The position numbers and the translations under genes were made by a program. The notes under the pieces are model-generated. The model ran no database searches and was not told the origin of the DNA. It worked only from the letters and a program-made list of their open reading frames with translations. This document shows, piece after piece, positions 10,396 through 18,888 of a DNA stretch of 64,000 bases. Position 1 is the stretch's first letter. Each line of letters starts with the position of its first letter. Origin of the DNA: Pseudooceanicola onchidii (GTDB taxonomy: Bacteria; Pseudomonadota; Alphaproteobacteria; Rhodobacterales; Rhodobacteraceae); contig NZ_SPUW01000001.1 in assembly GCF_004959925.1 (NCBI RefSeq), positions 806,001 through 870,000 of the forward strand, in the 5' to 3' direction.

Positions 10396-12062
10396 GCAAT
10401 GAACGGCTGATCTATCTCCCCCTCGGTGGCGCCGGGGAAATCGGCATGAACGCCTACGTCTACGGATACGGGCGGCCGGGAGAGGAGAGGCTGATCCTCG
10501 TGGACCTCGGCGTCGCCTTCCCGGACATGGACACGACCCCGGGGGTCGACCTGATCTTCGCCGACATCACCTGGCTTGAAGAACGCAAGGACCGGCTCGA
10601 GGCGCTGCTGATCACCCATGCGCACGAAGACCACGTCGGCGCGGTCGGGCATCTGTATGAACGCCTCGGCGCGCCCAAGATCTACGCGCGGCCCTTCACG
10701 GCGAACATCGCCCGCGGCAAGCTGGCGGAATACGGGGTCGGCGACAACGCCGTCACCGTCGCCAATGTCTGGCCCGAACAGATCCAGCTGGGCCCGTTCC
10801 GGGTCGGCTTCCTGCCGATTTCCCACTCGATCCCCGAAAGCTCCGGCTTGGTCATCGACAGCCCCGAAGGCCGCGTGATCCACACTGGCGACTTCAAGCT
10901 GGACGAAACCCCGCTGGTCGGCGAAGCCTTTGACGAGGCGCTTTGGCGCGAGGTCGCTTCCACCGGCGTGCGTGCGCTGGTCTGCGATTCCACCAACGTC
11001 TTCTCCGGCCACGCCGGCCGGTCCGAAGCCGTCGTCGGGCCCGAGATTACCCGCCTGGTCAACTCCTCGACCGGCATGTTCGTCGCCACGACCTTTGCCT
11101 CGAACGTCGCGCGGGTGAAGACCCTGGCCGATGCGGGCGTTGCCGCCGGACGGTCGATCTGCCTGTTGGGCCGGGCGATGCGCCGCATGATCGAAGCCTC
11201 GATCAAGACCGGCGTCCTGTCGGACTTCCCGACGGTCGTGTCGCCCGAGGATGCCAAGAACATCCCGCGCGAGAACCTGATGCTGATCGTCACCGGCAGC
11301 CAGGGCGAACGCCGTGCCGCCTCGGCCCAGCTGTCGCGCGGCAAGCACATGGGGCTGACCCTGAAAGAGGGCGACACCTTCCTCTTCTCCTCCAAGACCA
11401 TTCCGGGGAACGAGAAGGAAGTCATTCGCATTATCAACAGCTTCTCGGAACTGGGTGTCGATGTGGTCGACGACAGCTCCGGGCTCTATCACGTGTCCGG
11501 GCACGCCAACCGCCCGGATCTTGAGCGCATGCAGGACATCGTGAACCCGCAGATCGTGGTCCCGATGCACGGCGAACATCGTCACCTGCGGGAACATACC
11601 AAGCTGGCGGAACAGAAGCGTCGCAAGGGTGTGCTGGCGGTCAATGGCACGATGGTCTCGCTGTCGGGCAATGCGCCAGAAGTTGTGGATTATGTCGAAA
11701 CCGGGCGGACTTACCTGGACGGATCGGTGCAGATCGGCGCCTTGGATGGCATCATCCGCGACCGGATCCGCATGGCGCTGAACGGGCATGTCACCGTGAC
11801 GGTCGTCCTGGACGAAGAAGACGAACCGCTTGGCGATCCCTGGTGCGACCTGATGGGGCTGCCCGAACTGGGACGGTCCCGCGCGCCCCTGCAAGAGGTG
11901 CTTGAGGAAGACCTGTCGCAGTTCCTGAACCGGGCAGGGCAGGCCACCCTGTCGGATGACGACAAGATCGAAGAGGCCCTGCGCCGCGTCATCCGCCAGT
12001 CGGCCAACGACGAAATCGGCAAGAAGCCCGAGGTCACGGTCGTCGTCAGCCGCCTGACCTGA
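10392..12062 (+). CDS. rnj: Ribonuclease J
   Basis: A 556-residue metallo-beta-lactamase/beta-CASP ribonuclease that processes and degrades RNA from 5' ends and internally. The zinc motif THAHEDHVGAV (about residues 75-85), the SHSIPES beta-CASP entry, HTGDFKLDE and the late MHGEHRHL motif (about residue 394) are present. The C-terminal domain (about 460-556) has the usual dimerisation fold. It overlaps coaX by four bases and ends three bases from the convergent PilZ gene. A DEAD-box helicase gene lies just beyond. Confidence 0.95.
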   Translation: MSNERLIYLPLGGAGEIGMNAYVYGYGRPGEERLILVDLGVAFPDMDTTPGVDLIFADITWLEERKDRLEALLITHAHEDHVGAVGHLYERLGAPKIYARPFTANIARGKLAEYGVGDNAVTVANVWPEQIQLGPFRVGFLPISHSIPESSGLVIDSPEGRVIHTGDFKLDETPLVGEAFDEALWREVASTGVRALVCDSTNVFSGHAGRSEAVVGPEITRLVNSSTGMFVATTFASNVARVKTLADAGVAAGRSICLLGRAMRRMIEASIKTGVLSDFPTVVSPEDAKNIPRENLMLIVTGSQGERRAASAQLSRGKHMGLTLKEGDTFLFSSKTIPGNEKEVIRIINSFSELGVDVVDDSSGLYHVSGHANRPDLERMQDIVNPQIVVPMHGEHRHLREHTKLAEQKRRKGVLAVNGTMVSLSGNAPEVVDYVETGRTYLDGSVQIGALDGIIRDRIRMALNGHVTVTVVLDEEDEPLGDPWCDLMGLPELGRSRAPLQEVLEEDLSQFLNRAGQATLSDDDKIEEALRRVIRQSANDEIGKKPEVTVVVSRLT

Positions 12063-12065
12063 GGT

Positions 12066-12392
12066 CTAAAAGGGCTGTTGCGCGGCGACCAACTGCGCAA
12101 TGGCCCCCCGCGCCAAGGCGGGCGAGGCGAACTCGACCCCCATCTGCCGGTCCCGTGACCAGCGCCACACCACCCGCATCTGCAAGACCTGCGACACCCG
12201 TAATGAGGCGATCGTCGTCGCGCCATAGGAGTCCGCCGGCAGGGGCAGCTCGATCCGCGCCCCGCCGTAGGACAGATCAAGCACCCGCACGCTGGTCGCG
12301 CCGCCGCCAAACACGGCGATCCCCGTCAAATTGACATGAATACGTTCGAACTGGCGCACGGACGCCAGAGTGGGCTGCGCGACAGCACCCAT
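12066..12392 (-). CDS. PilZ domain protein (predicted c-di-GMP receptor)
   Basis: The preferred start is ATG at 12392 (108 residues) with GAAAGG upstream. A TTG at 12434 would add 14 residues across an inverted repeat. Both c-di-GMP-binding elements of PilZ domains are intact: RQFER (RxxxR, residues 13-17) and DLSYGG (DxSxxG, 39-44), followed by beta-strand sequence to the end. It is a stand-alone domain, so it probably acts by binding a partner. It lies 68 bases downstream of the helicase on the same strand. A perfect 8-bp dyad at 12404-12423 directly precedes its ribosome site. Confidence 0.88.
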   Translation of the reverse strand: MGAVAQPTLASVRQFERIHVNLTGIAVFGGGATSVRVLDLSYGGARIELPLPADSYGATTIASLRVSQVLQMRVVWRWSRDRQMGVEFASPALARGAIAQLVAAQQPF

Positions 12393-12403
12393 GGGCCAAC
12401 CTT

Positions 12404-12423
12404 TCACAGGATCTCTCCTGTGA
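12404..12423. repeat. Perfect inverted repeat before the PilZ gene
   Basis: Two 8-base arms (TCACAGGA and TCCTGTGA) flank a TCTC spacer. The dyad ends one or two bases from the GAAAGG ribosome site of the PilZ gene and lies between the helicase stop and the PilZ start. There is no T-run, so it does not look like an intrinsic terminator. It could be a protein operator or an mRNA hairpin affecting translation. Confidence 0.6.
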
Positions 12424-12460
12424 TTAGCTGACAACCGTTGAAGAAGGGTTAAGACGCGCC

Positions 12461-13918
12461 TTAGCTGGCGCGCCGTTCGTCAAAGCTTAGCGCGATGAAG
12501 CTGGGCATATGATCGCCCATGCCGACAACCTTGTTGTCGTCATCGCGGCCCCGCCGACGCCCACGCCGCTGATCGCCCTTGGGCTTGTCGTCGGATTTGG
12601 GATCGTCCTTGGTCGGCGCGGCCTGTTCGGCGACCTCGACGGCCTCGGTCTTGGCTTCGACCTTCGCTTCGGTTTCGACAGGCTTGTCGCGACCACGGCC
12701 GCGGCCGCCCCGCGACCGGCGCGGTTTGGCTTCGGTCGTGTCCTCTTCGACCGCCGCCGCAGGGGCAGGGGCGTTCGGTGTGTCAAGCCGCGGGATGGTC
12801 TTTTCGACCAGCTGCTCGATATCGTCGAGGTTCTTTTCGTCGCGCGGCACGCAGATCATCACGGCCTTGCCCTGACGACCGGCGCGGCCAGTGCGACCGA
12901 TCCGGTGCACGTAGTCTTCGGCATGGCTGGGGACGTCAAAGTTGAACACGTGGCTCACGTTGGGAATATCCAGCCCGCGCGCAGCCACGTCCGAGGCCAC
13001 GAGGAACCGGAGCGAGCCGTCGCGGAACCCGTCCAGCGTCTTCATCCGCTGCGATTGTTCCAGGTCGCCATGGATCGGCGCGGCGTCATACCCGTACTTT
13101 TTCAAGGACTTGGCGGTGATGTCCACGTCGGTCTTCCGGTTGCAGAAGATGATCGCGTTCCGGCAGCCCTCGCCTTCGGATTCGATCAGGTCACGCAGCA
13201 GGCGCCGCTTTTCCGACCCTTCACGATCCTTGCGGGATGCCTTGAACATGACAACGCCCTGCTCGATCGTCTCCGACGTCGTCGCCTGGCGCGCCACTTC
13301 GATCCGTTCCGGGTTGGAAAGGAAGGTATTGGTAATTCTCTCGATCTCGGGCGCCATGGTGGCCGAGAAGAAAAGCGTCTGCCGGGTGAACGGCGTCAGC
13401 GAGAAAATGCGTTCGATATCAGGGATGAAGCCCATGTCGAGCATACGGTCGGCTTCGTCCACCACCATGATCTGCACGCCGGTCAGCAGAAGCTTCCCAC
13501 GTTCGAAATGGTCAAGCAGACGGCCGGGCGTCGCGATCAGAACATCGACGCCACGGTCGATCAGCGCGTCCTGTTCCTTGAAGCTGACACCGCCGATCAA
13601 CAGCGCTTTCGTCAACTTGAGGTGTTTCGTGTAAGTGTCGAAGTTTTCGGCAACTTGTGCCGCCAGCTCTCGGGTCGGAGCAAGCACGAGGCTGCGCGGC
13701 ATCCGCGCCCGGGCGCGGCCCTTCGACAGCAGTGTGATCATCGGCAGCGTAAAGCTGGCCGTCTTGCCGGTCCCGGTCTGGGCGATACCCAGCACGTCGC
13801 GCCCTTCAAGCGCAGGGGGAATGGCGCCCGCCTGAATCGGCGTCGGCGATTCGTAGCCGGCCTCGGCAATGGCTTTCAGGACCTTGGGGTCCAGGTTCAG
13901 ATCAGTAAATTTTGTCAT
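12461..13918 (-). CDS. DEAD-box RNA helicase (RhlE-like)
   Basis: With the start at ATG 13918 (MTKFTDLNLDPKVL) the protein has 485 residues. An upstream in-frame extension has no family likeness. It contains the Q motif (PTPIQ), motif I AQTGTGKT (46-53), DEAD in VVDEADRMLDMG, SATM, and HRIGRTGRAGR, so it is an ATP-dependent RNA-unwinding enzyme. After about residue 390 it becomes a disordered basic/acidic tail with RG-rich blocks (RGGRGRGR, RRGRRRGR), ending in a short conserved-looking motif GMGDHMPSFIALSF. Such tails bind RNA or partners. RNase J lies nearby and could cooperate in RNA decay, which is inference. A 147-base leader separates it from the next gene. Confidence 0.93.
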   Translation of the reverse strand: MTKFTDLNLDPKVLKAIAEAGYESPTPIQAGAIPPALEGRDVLGIAQTGTGKTASFTLPMITLLSKGRARARMPRSLVLAPTRELAAQVAENFDTYTKHLKLTKALLIGGVSFKEQDALIDRGVDVLIATPGRLLDHFERGKLLLTGVQIMVVDEADRMLDMGFIPDIERIFSLTPFTRQTLFFSATMAPEIERITNTFLSNPERIEVARQATTSETIEQGVVMFKASRKDREGSEKRRLLRDLIESEGEGCRNAIIFCNRKTDVDITAKSLKKYGYDAAPIHGDLEQSQRMKTLDGFRDGSLRFLVASDVAARGLDIPNVSHVFNFDVPSHAEDYVHRIGRTGRAGRQGKAVMICVPRDEKNLDDIEQLVEKTIPRLDTPNAPAPAAAVEEDTTEAKPRRSRGGRGRGRDKPVETEAKVEAKTEAVEVAEQAAPTKDDPKSDDKPKGDQRRGRRRGRDDDNKVVGMGDHMPSFIALSFDERRAS

Positions 13919-14065
13919 GCGTATCCGTAGTTTGCGGACACGTCTTGGCCCGCGCGGCGTGGGGGCCGGTTGCCCGGATGGCTCTGAGATGAGTGATTCA
14001 GATCGGCCCAAGTGCGGCGGGCATACCGGAAAAACGCAGTTTCGTCAAATGCGTAAGCTCTCGGA

Positions 14066-15016
14066 TCACACGGCGGCCCCGGGAAAGTGTTTTTCCCGGA
14101 TCGCGGTTAGCGGCAACTGTTCCTGCCGCAGCAGCCCCGCCGCGCGCAATCGGGACAGGTGACCGGGAGTGGCAGCGCAGACTTCGTCGAAAAACTGCCG
14201 AAGGGCCGTGTCCCCGCCCTGGTCCTCAAGCATGGCGAAGACCTCGTGCATGGTTAGCCCACCCTTTTCGCGGATCTTGTTGGGTTTGAGCTCTGCGCGG
14301 TAAGCCCCCAGCCTGTGGCGATAATCATAGTGGGCCCGCCAATCCTCCCAACTGCGGGCATGAAGGTGGGCCAGGGCGATGTCCGGCAGTTCCTGCATGC
14401 CGGGGTTCTGTGTGTCGCCCGACAGGAAATTATGGATGCGGAAGGCCGGGGCCGGCAAACCGGTCCGAACGGCGACCTTCCCTGCAACATGGCTAAGAAA
14501 GCCGCCGTTGAGGTGACGACCATACGTCGGCCAGACCTCTTCTGCCAGCCGATGGCGCGTCGGCAAGTCGATCGCCAAAGTCTTGAAATTCCAAGTATCC
14601 GAGGGGGCGTCGAGCGGTGCCAAGGCCTCCATGGGGCGCAGCCGCGCGACATGGCAGTCTTCGGGCAAAAGGGCGAGGTGGCCGGCCACCGTTCCGGTAG
14701 GGATCAGGAACTCGTCAACATCGATATGCACCAGCCAGTCGACATCGGCGCGTCGCCTGTAGGTTCGTGTCGCGTTAAACGTCTGACGGGGTTCGACCTT
14801 CTCCGGTCGGCCGCGCCCCCTTGAGTGCCAGTAGTCATCGTCGGTGACGAGCGGCCGGATCCGGGGATGGGCCTTGAGAATGGCAAAGGTTGCGGCGTCC
14901 GGGGCGTCGAGGTGGATGAACAAGCGGTGCGCGCCAAGCTCAAGATGCCAGGCGGCAAAGTCGAGCACGTCGCGCATCGGGGCCTTGATCGTGCTGACGA
15001 TGCCCCAGGTGGTCAT
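14066..15016 (-). CDS. Glycosyltransferase family 2-like protein (orphan)
   Basis: The start chosen is ATG 15016 (MTTWGIVSTIK), giving 316 residues. The longer frame from 15067 crosses an operator-like dyad. The N-terminal half has the GT-A-like pattern seen in Glyco_tranf_2_4 proteins: a short beta-strand, FAAWHLELGAHRLFIHLD, and the metal/sugar-nucleotide motif DVDEFL around residue 107. It has no transmembrane segment. The acceptor and sugar are unknown. It is distantly like the three GT domains at 41972-47805 but stands alone here, downstream of prfC. Confidence 0.8.
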   Translation of the reverse strand: MTTWGIVSTIKAPMRDVLDFAAWHLELGAHRLFIHLDAPDAATFAILKAHPRIRPLVTDDDYWHSRGRGRPEKVEPRQTFNATRTYRRRADVDWLVHIDVDEFLIPTGTVAGHLALLPEDCHVARLRPMEALAPLDAPSDTWNFKTLAIDLPTRHRLAEEVWPTYGRHLNGGFLSHVAGKVAVRTGLPAPAFRIHNFLSGDTQNPGMQELPDIALAHLHARSWEDWRAHYDYRHRLGAYRAELKPNKIREKGGLTMHEVFAMLEDQGGDTALRQFFDEVCAATPGHLSRLRAAGLLRQEQLPLTAIREKHFPGAAV

Positions 15017-15047
15017 GCAAAGCCGCCTGCGGCGACATGAGCTGTGT

Positions 15048-15068
15048 GTTGCAACCGGTTGATGCAAC
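15048..15068. promoter_or_regulatory. Operator-like dyad upstream of the orphan glycosyltransferase
   Basis: Arms GTTGCA (15048-15053) and TGCAAC (15063-15068) flank nine bases that include most of the perfect palindrome AACCGGTT (15053-15060). It lies about 32-52 bases upstream of the glycosyltransferase start. It resembles a transcription-factor operator of unknown regulator. Confidence 0.4.
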
Positions 15069-15082
15069 GACTTTGGACAAGG

Positions 15083-15091
15083 TTATCCACA
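15083..15091 (+). promoter_or_regulatory. Perfect DnaA box
   Basis: The nine bases TTATCCACA match the consensus DnaA box exactly. It lies in the 153-base gap between prfC and the orphan glycosyltransferase, 15 bases from the dyad at 15048-15068. A single box is not an origin. It could mediate DnaA-dependent control or be chance. Confidence 0.5.
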
Positions 15092-15169
15092 GGCCGCGAG
15101 GCGGATTGGACATGCATCACACAGATCATGCAGCGAGAGTGCCGCGCCGCTGCCGGGCTGGCAAGCGGC

Positions 15170-16777
15170 TCAGCCCATCATCTCTTTCGTCGCGGTCAGC
15201 TTGATTTCGGGATAGTCACGCTCCACGCGGTCGATATCCCATTGCAGGCGGGTCAGGTAGACGACGTCGCCGTCGTGGTCCGTTGCAATATGCTGTTTGT
15301 TCGCATTCACAAACTTATCAACCGCTTGCCGGTCGCCCTTCACCCACCTCGCCGAGGTGAACTGGGAACTGTCGAAGCGCACCGGCAGGCTGTATTCCAG
15401 CTCGATCCGGCTACCCAGGACCTCGAACTGCAGGGCGCCGACGACGCCGACGATGAAGCCGGACCCGAAGGACGGCTTGAAGACCTTTGCCGCGCCTTCC
15501 TCGGCGAACTGCATCAGCGCCTTTTCCAGGTGCTTTGCCTTCATCGGATCGCCCGCGCGGACTGTCTGCAACAGCTCTGGCGCGAAGGAGGGGATGCCGC
15601 TGACACGCAGCGCTTCGCCTTCCGTCAGCGTGTCGCCGATGCGCAGCTGGCCGTGATTGGGAATGCCGATGATATCGCCGGCCCAGGCCTCTTCTGCCAG
15701 TTCGCGGTCGGCGGCAAGAAAGAGCACGGGGTTTGAAATCGCCATCGGTTTCTTCGTGCGCACATGGGTCAGTTTCATGCCGCGTTCAAAGTGCCCGGAG
15801 GCGAGCCGGATAAAGGCGACGCGGTCCCGGTGTTTGGGATCCATGTTTGCCTGAACCTTGAAAACAAAGCCCGCGACCTTCTTTTCATCCGGCGCGATCT
15901 GGCGCGGTTCGGCCGATTGCACCTGCGGTTCGGGGCCGTAGGTGCCGATGCCGTCCATCAGTTCCTTCACGCCGAAGGAATTGATCGCAGAGCCGAACCA
16001 GATCGGCGTCATGTGCCCTTCAAGCACCGCCTGGGGGTCCAGCTTGGGCAGCAGTTCGCGGGCCATTTCGACCTCTTCCCGAAGCTTGTCGAGAAGATGC
16101 GCAGGCACGTGCTTTTCCAGCAGAGGATCGTCGAGACCGTTGATTTCGATCGTAGCGGCAACGCGGTTCCGGTCGGCACGATCCATCAGCTCAAGCCGGT
16201 CCCGCAGCAGATCGTAGCATCCGACAAAGTCCGACCCGGTCCCGATCGGCCAGGAGGCAGGGCTGACGTCAATCGCCAGGTTTTCCTGGATTTCGTCAAT
16301 GATGTCGAAGGTATCTCGACTTTCCCGGTCCATTTTGTTGCAAAATGTCAAGGTCGGCAGATCGCGCAGGCGGCAAACTTCGAACAGTTTCCGCGTCTGG
16401 CTCTCCACACCCTTTGCGCCGTCGATCACCATCACGGCAGCATCCACGGCCGTCAGCGTGCGATAGGTGTCTTCCGAAAAGTCCGAGTGGCCGGGCGTGT
16501 CGACAAGATTGAACCGGAAGTTCTTGTAATCGAACGACATCGCAGAGGCCGAGACCGAGATCCCGCGATCCTTCTCCATCTGCATGAAGTCCGACCGGGT
16601 GCGCCGCGCCTCGCCCTTGGCGCGGACCTGACCGGCCATCTGGATCGCACCGCCGAACAGCAGGAACTTTTCCGTCAGCGTCGTCTTCCCCGCATCCGGG
16701 TGAGAGATGATCGCAAAAGTCCGGCGCCGCGCGATCTCGGGCGGCAGGGTGGGGCGGTTTGAGGGCGTGTCCAGCAT
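15170..16777 (-). CDS. prfC: Peptide chain release factor 3
   Basis: A 535-residue translational GTPase that recycles RF1/RF2 after termination. The G1 loop ISHPDAGKTTLTEK (about residues 24-37), the switch II DTPGHSDFSEDTYRTL, and the NKMDRE guanine-specificity motif are intact. Domains II and III follow with VGVVGALQFEVL. The length (family about 530) and ATG start fit. It lies 108 bases downstream of the Hint-domain gene on the same strand. Confidence 0.96.
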   Translation of the reverse strand: MLDTPSNRPTLPPEIARRRTFAIISHPDAGKTTLTEKFLLFGGAIQMAGQVRAKGEARRTRSDFMQMEKDRGISVSASAMSFDYKNFRFNLVDTPGHSDFSEDTYRTLTAVDAAVMVIDGAKGVESQTRKLFEVCRLRDLPTLTFCNKMDRESRDTFDIIDEIQENLAIDVSPASWPIGTGSDFVGCYDLLRDRLELMDRADRNRVAATIEINGLDDPLLEKHVPAHLLDKLREEVEMARELLPKLDPQAVLEGHMTPIWFGSAINSFGVKELMDGIGTYGPEPQVQSAEPRQIAPDEKKVAGFVFKVQANMDPKHRDRVAFIRLASGHFERGMKLTHVRTKKPMAISNPVLFLAADRELAEEAWAGDIIGIPNHGQLRIGDTLTEGEALRVSGIPSFAPELLQTVRAGDPMKAKHLEKALMQFAEEGAAKVFKPSFGSGFIVGVVGALQFEVLGSRIELEYSLPVRFDSSQFTSARWVKGDRQAVDKFVNANKQHIATDHDGDVVYLTRLQWDIDRVERDYPEIKLTATKEMMG

Positions 16778-16885
16778 GGCGGCGATATAGCAGTCCCGCC
16801 GAAAACGGCAAGCGGCGCAAGGCTGCAGTCAATGGGATTCGATGTGTTCGACGCCGAGACGAGGGCGAACGATGCCCCGATGAGC

Positions 16886-17911
16886 CTAGCGCGTGCCGGT
16901 CCGTCGCGACGCCGCCCGCAGCACACCTGCCGCATCAGGCTGATCCAGCAGGGCTTTCTGAACCTCAAACTGCAGGTGCGGACGGTCCGCGTGGCCGGGC
17001 AGGGCGCGCGCCAGAACCTCGTCCAGCTCGGGCGGAAGGGCCGCGCGGGTGCGCGTGTCGACCAGAAGGGTTTCTGCGGCGATTCCCTCGGCGTAGATGA
17101 TCTCGTGCCCGTCGAAGAGCAGCTGGTAGTATTCGACGAACCCGCCATCCTGCTGCGTCACGGTGCTGCCATTGACCAGATGGCGCGCCTTGACCAGAAG
17201 TTCGCGGCGACCGGCGCCGATGGCATCTTCGCGTTGGTAGATGAACAGCCGGTGATCGGGGCTGACCACAAGGTCGTCATCATTGTTGAGCGCCCCGGCG
17301 CGGATCACGATCGGGGCAAAATCGCCCACGGCCCGAACGGTCGAATGGCCGATCCAGCGGATTTCCTGCACACCATTGTCACGGGTCAGCACACGGTCAC
17401 CGATCTTCAGCGCCTCGATCGCGCGTTGCGCGCCCGAGGCCAGCGTGATCCGGGTGCCGCGCGTGAAGGACACGCAGGCGACTTCGGCGAACTTCCGGGC
17501 CGCATCTTCGACATCGATGCCGACCAGGGTGTAGTCGATGCGCGGGGCCAGCGGCGCAAGCGGCAGGGCATAGACCGCCGCCGCATCGCCGAACATGTCG
17601 ACCTCGACCAGAAGCAGTACTTCGGTCGTGGCGCCGTCGGGGGACATGAATGTCAGGCAACTGTCCAGGTGGACCGAGGCGCCGGGTGTGCCGACGCCGG
17701 TATCTTCGCCGATGGTGATGGCGCCCGCGTCGGACGATTCGACGCCCAGCCGGACCTGCCGCGCGCCATCGGTGAACCAGTAGCTGTCGTCCAGCATCAG
17801 CTCTGCCGCGAAGGTCAGATCGTCGCCTTCGTTCGCGCCATGTACGCAAGTCAGATCGCGGGCGCGGAAGACCGGGATCGACGCTGCGGGTTTGGCGATC
17901 GCAGAGATCAT
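16886..17911 (-). CDS. Hint-domain protein (hedgehog/intein-like autoprocessing)
   Basis: A 341-residue protein without an obvious signal peptide. Residues 1-145 form an acidic beta-rich domain of unknown role. From Cys146 the sequence matches a Hint domain: CVSFTRGTRITLASG, then LKIGDRVLTRDNG, IRWIGHSTV and VSPDHRLFIY (His220 region). In this fold the N-terminal Cys performs an N-to-S acyl shift that cleaves the chain before it. No C-terminal Asn/Cys splice junction is evident, so cleavage rather than splicing is expected. Similar Hint_2 proteins are abundant in Roseobacters and often secreted by type I systems, but no exporter is adjacent here. Confidence 0.85.
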   Translation of the reverse strand: MISAIAKPAASIPVFRARDLTCVHGANEGDDLTFAAELMLDDSYWFTDGARQVRLGVESSDAGAITIGEDTGVGTPGASVHLDSCLTFMSPDGATTEVLLLVEVDMFGDAAAVYALPLAPLAPRIDYTLVGIDVEDAARKFAEVACVSFTRGTRITLASGAQRAIEALKIGDRVLTRDNGVQEIRWIGHSTVRAVGDFAPIVIRAGALNNDDDLVVSPDHRLFIYQREDAIGAGRRELLVKARHLVNGSTVTQQDGGFVEYYQLLFDGHEIIYAEGIAAETLLVDTRTRAALPPELDEVLARALPGHADRPHLQFEVQKALLDQPDAAGVLRAASRRTGTR

Positions 17912-18015
17912 TGCACTTTACACCTTTCCACTGCCGGGTCGGTCCGGCATGAGTGTAGGACTAGGCGGCGATTGTGGCGGCATCCGGGCGGGTCCCGGGT
18001 CATTTGCCGTCATTG

Positions 18016-18034
18016 TTGCGGTTTCGGACCGCAA
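18016..18034. repeat. Inverted repeat in the leader of the SDR gene
   Basis: Seven-base arms TTGCGGT and ACCGCAA flank TTCGG. It lies about 63 bases upstream of the SDR start, within the 185-base gap between the divergent Hint and SDR genes. It may be an operator for either gene or an RNA hairpin. Confidence 0.4.
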
Positions 18035-18068
18035 TCAAGCTAACAGGCCGACGGAAACAAAAGGATAA

Positions 18069-18083
18069 CGGGCCCTTGGCCCG
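18069..18083. repeat. Hairpin just before the SDR ribosome site
   Basis: CGGGCC and GGCCCG arms with a CTT loop end four bases before the strong AGGAGG site at 18087-18092. The stem is stable enough to influence translation initiation or to be a leader hairpin. There is no T-run, so it is not an intrinsic terminator. Confidence 0.4.
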
Positions 18084-18096
18084 GACAGGAGGATAC

Positions 18097-18876
18097 ATGG
18101 ACCTCGGGATTACTGGCAAGCGCGCATTGGTCTGCGCCTCGTCCAAGGGGCTGGGCCGTGGCTGTGCGATGGCACTGGCTGAAGCGGGCGTCGACCTTGT
18201 TCTGAACGCACGCGGGGCCGAGGCGCTTGAGGCGACGGCGCAGGAGATCCGCGACACCTACGGGGTCGAGGTCACGACCGTGGCCGCCGACATCGCCACC
18301 GACGAAGGCCGCGCCCGCGTGCTTGAGGCTGCGGGCCAGATCGACATCCTTGTCAACAACGCGGGCGGCCCGCCCCCGGGCTTCTGGACCGAGTGGGAGC
18401 GAGAGGATTTCATCAAGGCGCTGGACGCCAACATGCTGGCCCCGATCGCGCTGATGAAGGCGCTGCTGCCCGGCATGATCGACCGCGGCTGGGGCCGTGT
18501 GGTCAACATCACCTCGGCCTCTGTCCGGTCGCCGATCGCGCAGCTGGGCCTGTCGAATTCGGCCCGCGCCGGGCTGACCGGCTATGTCGCGGGCACCGCG
18601 CGGCAGGTGGCGCAGCATGGCGTGACGATCAACAACCTGCTGCCCGGCCTGCACGCCACCGACCGCGCCACGTCGCTGGCCAAGGCCACTGCCGACCGCG
18701 AGGGCATCACGATCGAGGAAGCCGCCCGCAACCGCGACGCCGCCAACCCGACGGGCCGCATCGGCAAGGCGGAAGAATTCGGTGCCACCTGCGCCTTCAT
18801 GTGTTCGCAACATGCGGGCTTCATGGTGGGGCAGAACATCCTGCTGGACGGCGGGGCGTTCAATTCGACCACCTGA
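18097..18876 (+). CDS. SDR family protein with atypical catalytic residues
   Basis: The start is ATG 18097, set by the AGGAGG site at 18087-18092. It gives 259 residues. The Rossmann motif ASSKGLGRG (about 14-22) and NNAGG (87-91) identify a short-chain dehydrogenase/reductase. The usual YxxxK active-site pair is replaced: the aligned segment GLSNSARAGL has Ser153 and Arg157 at the Tyr and Lys positions. This SNxxRAG variant recurs in a recognised SDR subgroup, so it may have another mechanism or a non-dehydrogenase role. The C-terminus has GQNILLDGGAF as in FabG-like proteins. The substrate is unknown. Confidence 0.85.
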   Translation: MDLGITGKRALVCASSKGLGRGCAMALAEAGVDLVLNARGAEALEATAQEIRDTYGVEVTTVAADIATDEGRARVLEAAGQIDILVNNAGGPPPGFWTEWEREDFIKALDANMLAPIALMKALLPGMIDRGWGRVVNITSASVRSPIAQLGLSNSARAGLTGYVAGTARQVAQHGVTINNLLPGLHATDRATSLAKATADREGITIEEAARNRDAANPTGRIGKAEEFGATCAFMCSQHAGFMVGQNILLDGGAFNSTT

Positions 18877-18888
18877 CGGGGGCGGGAT

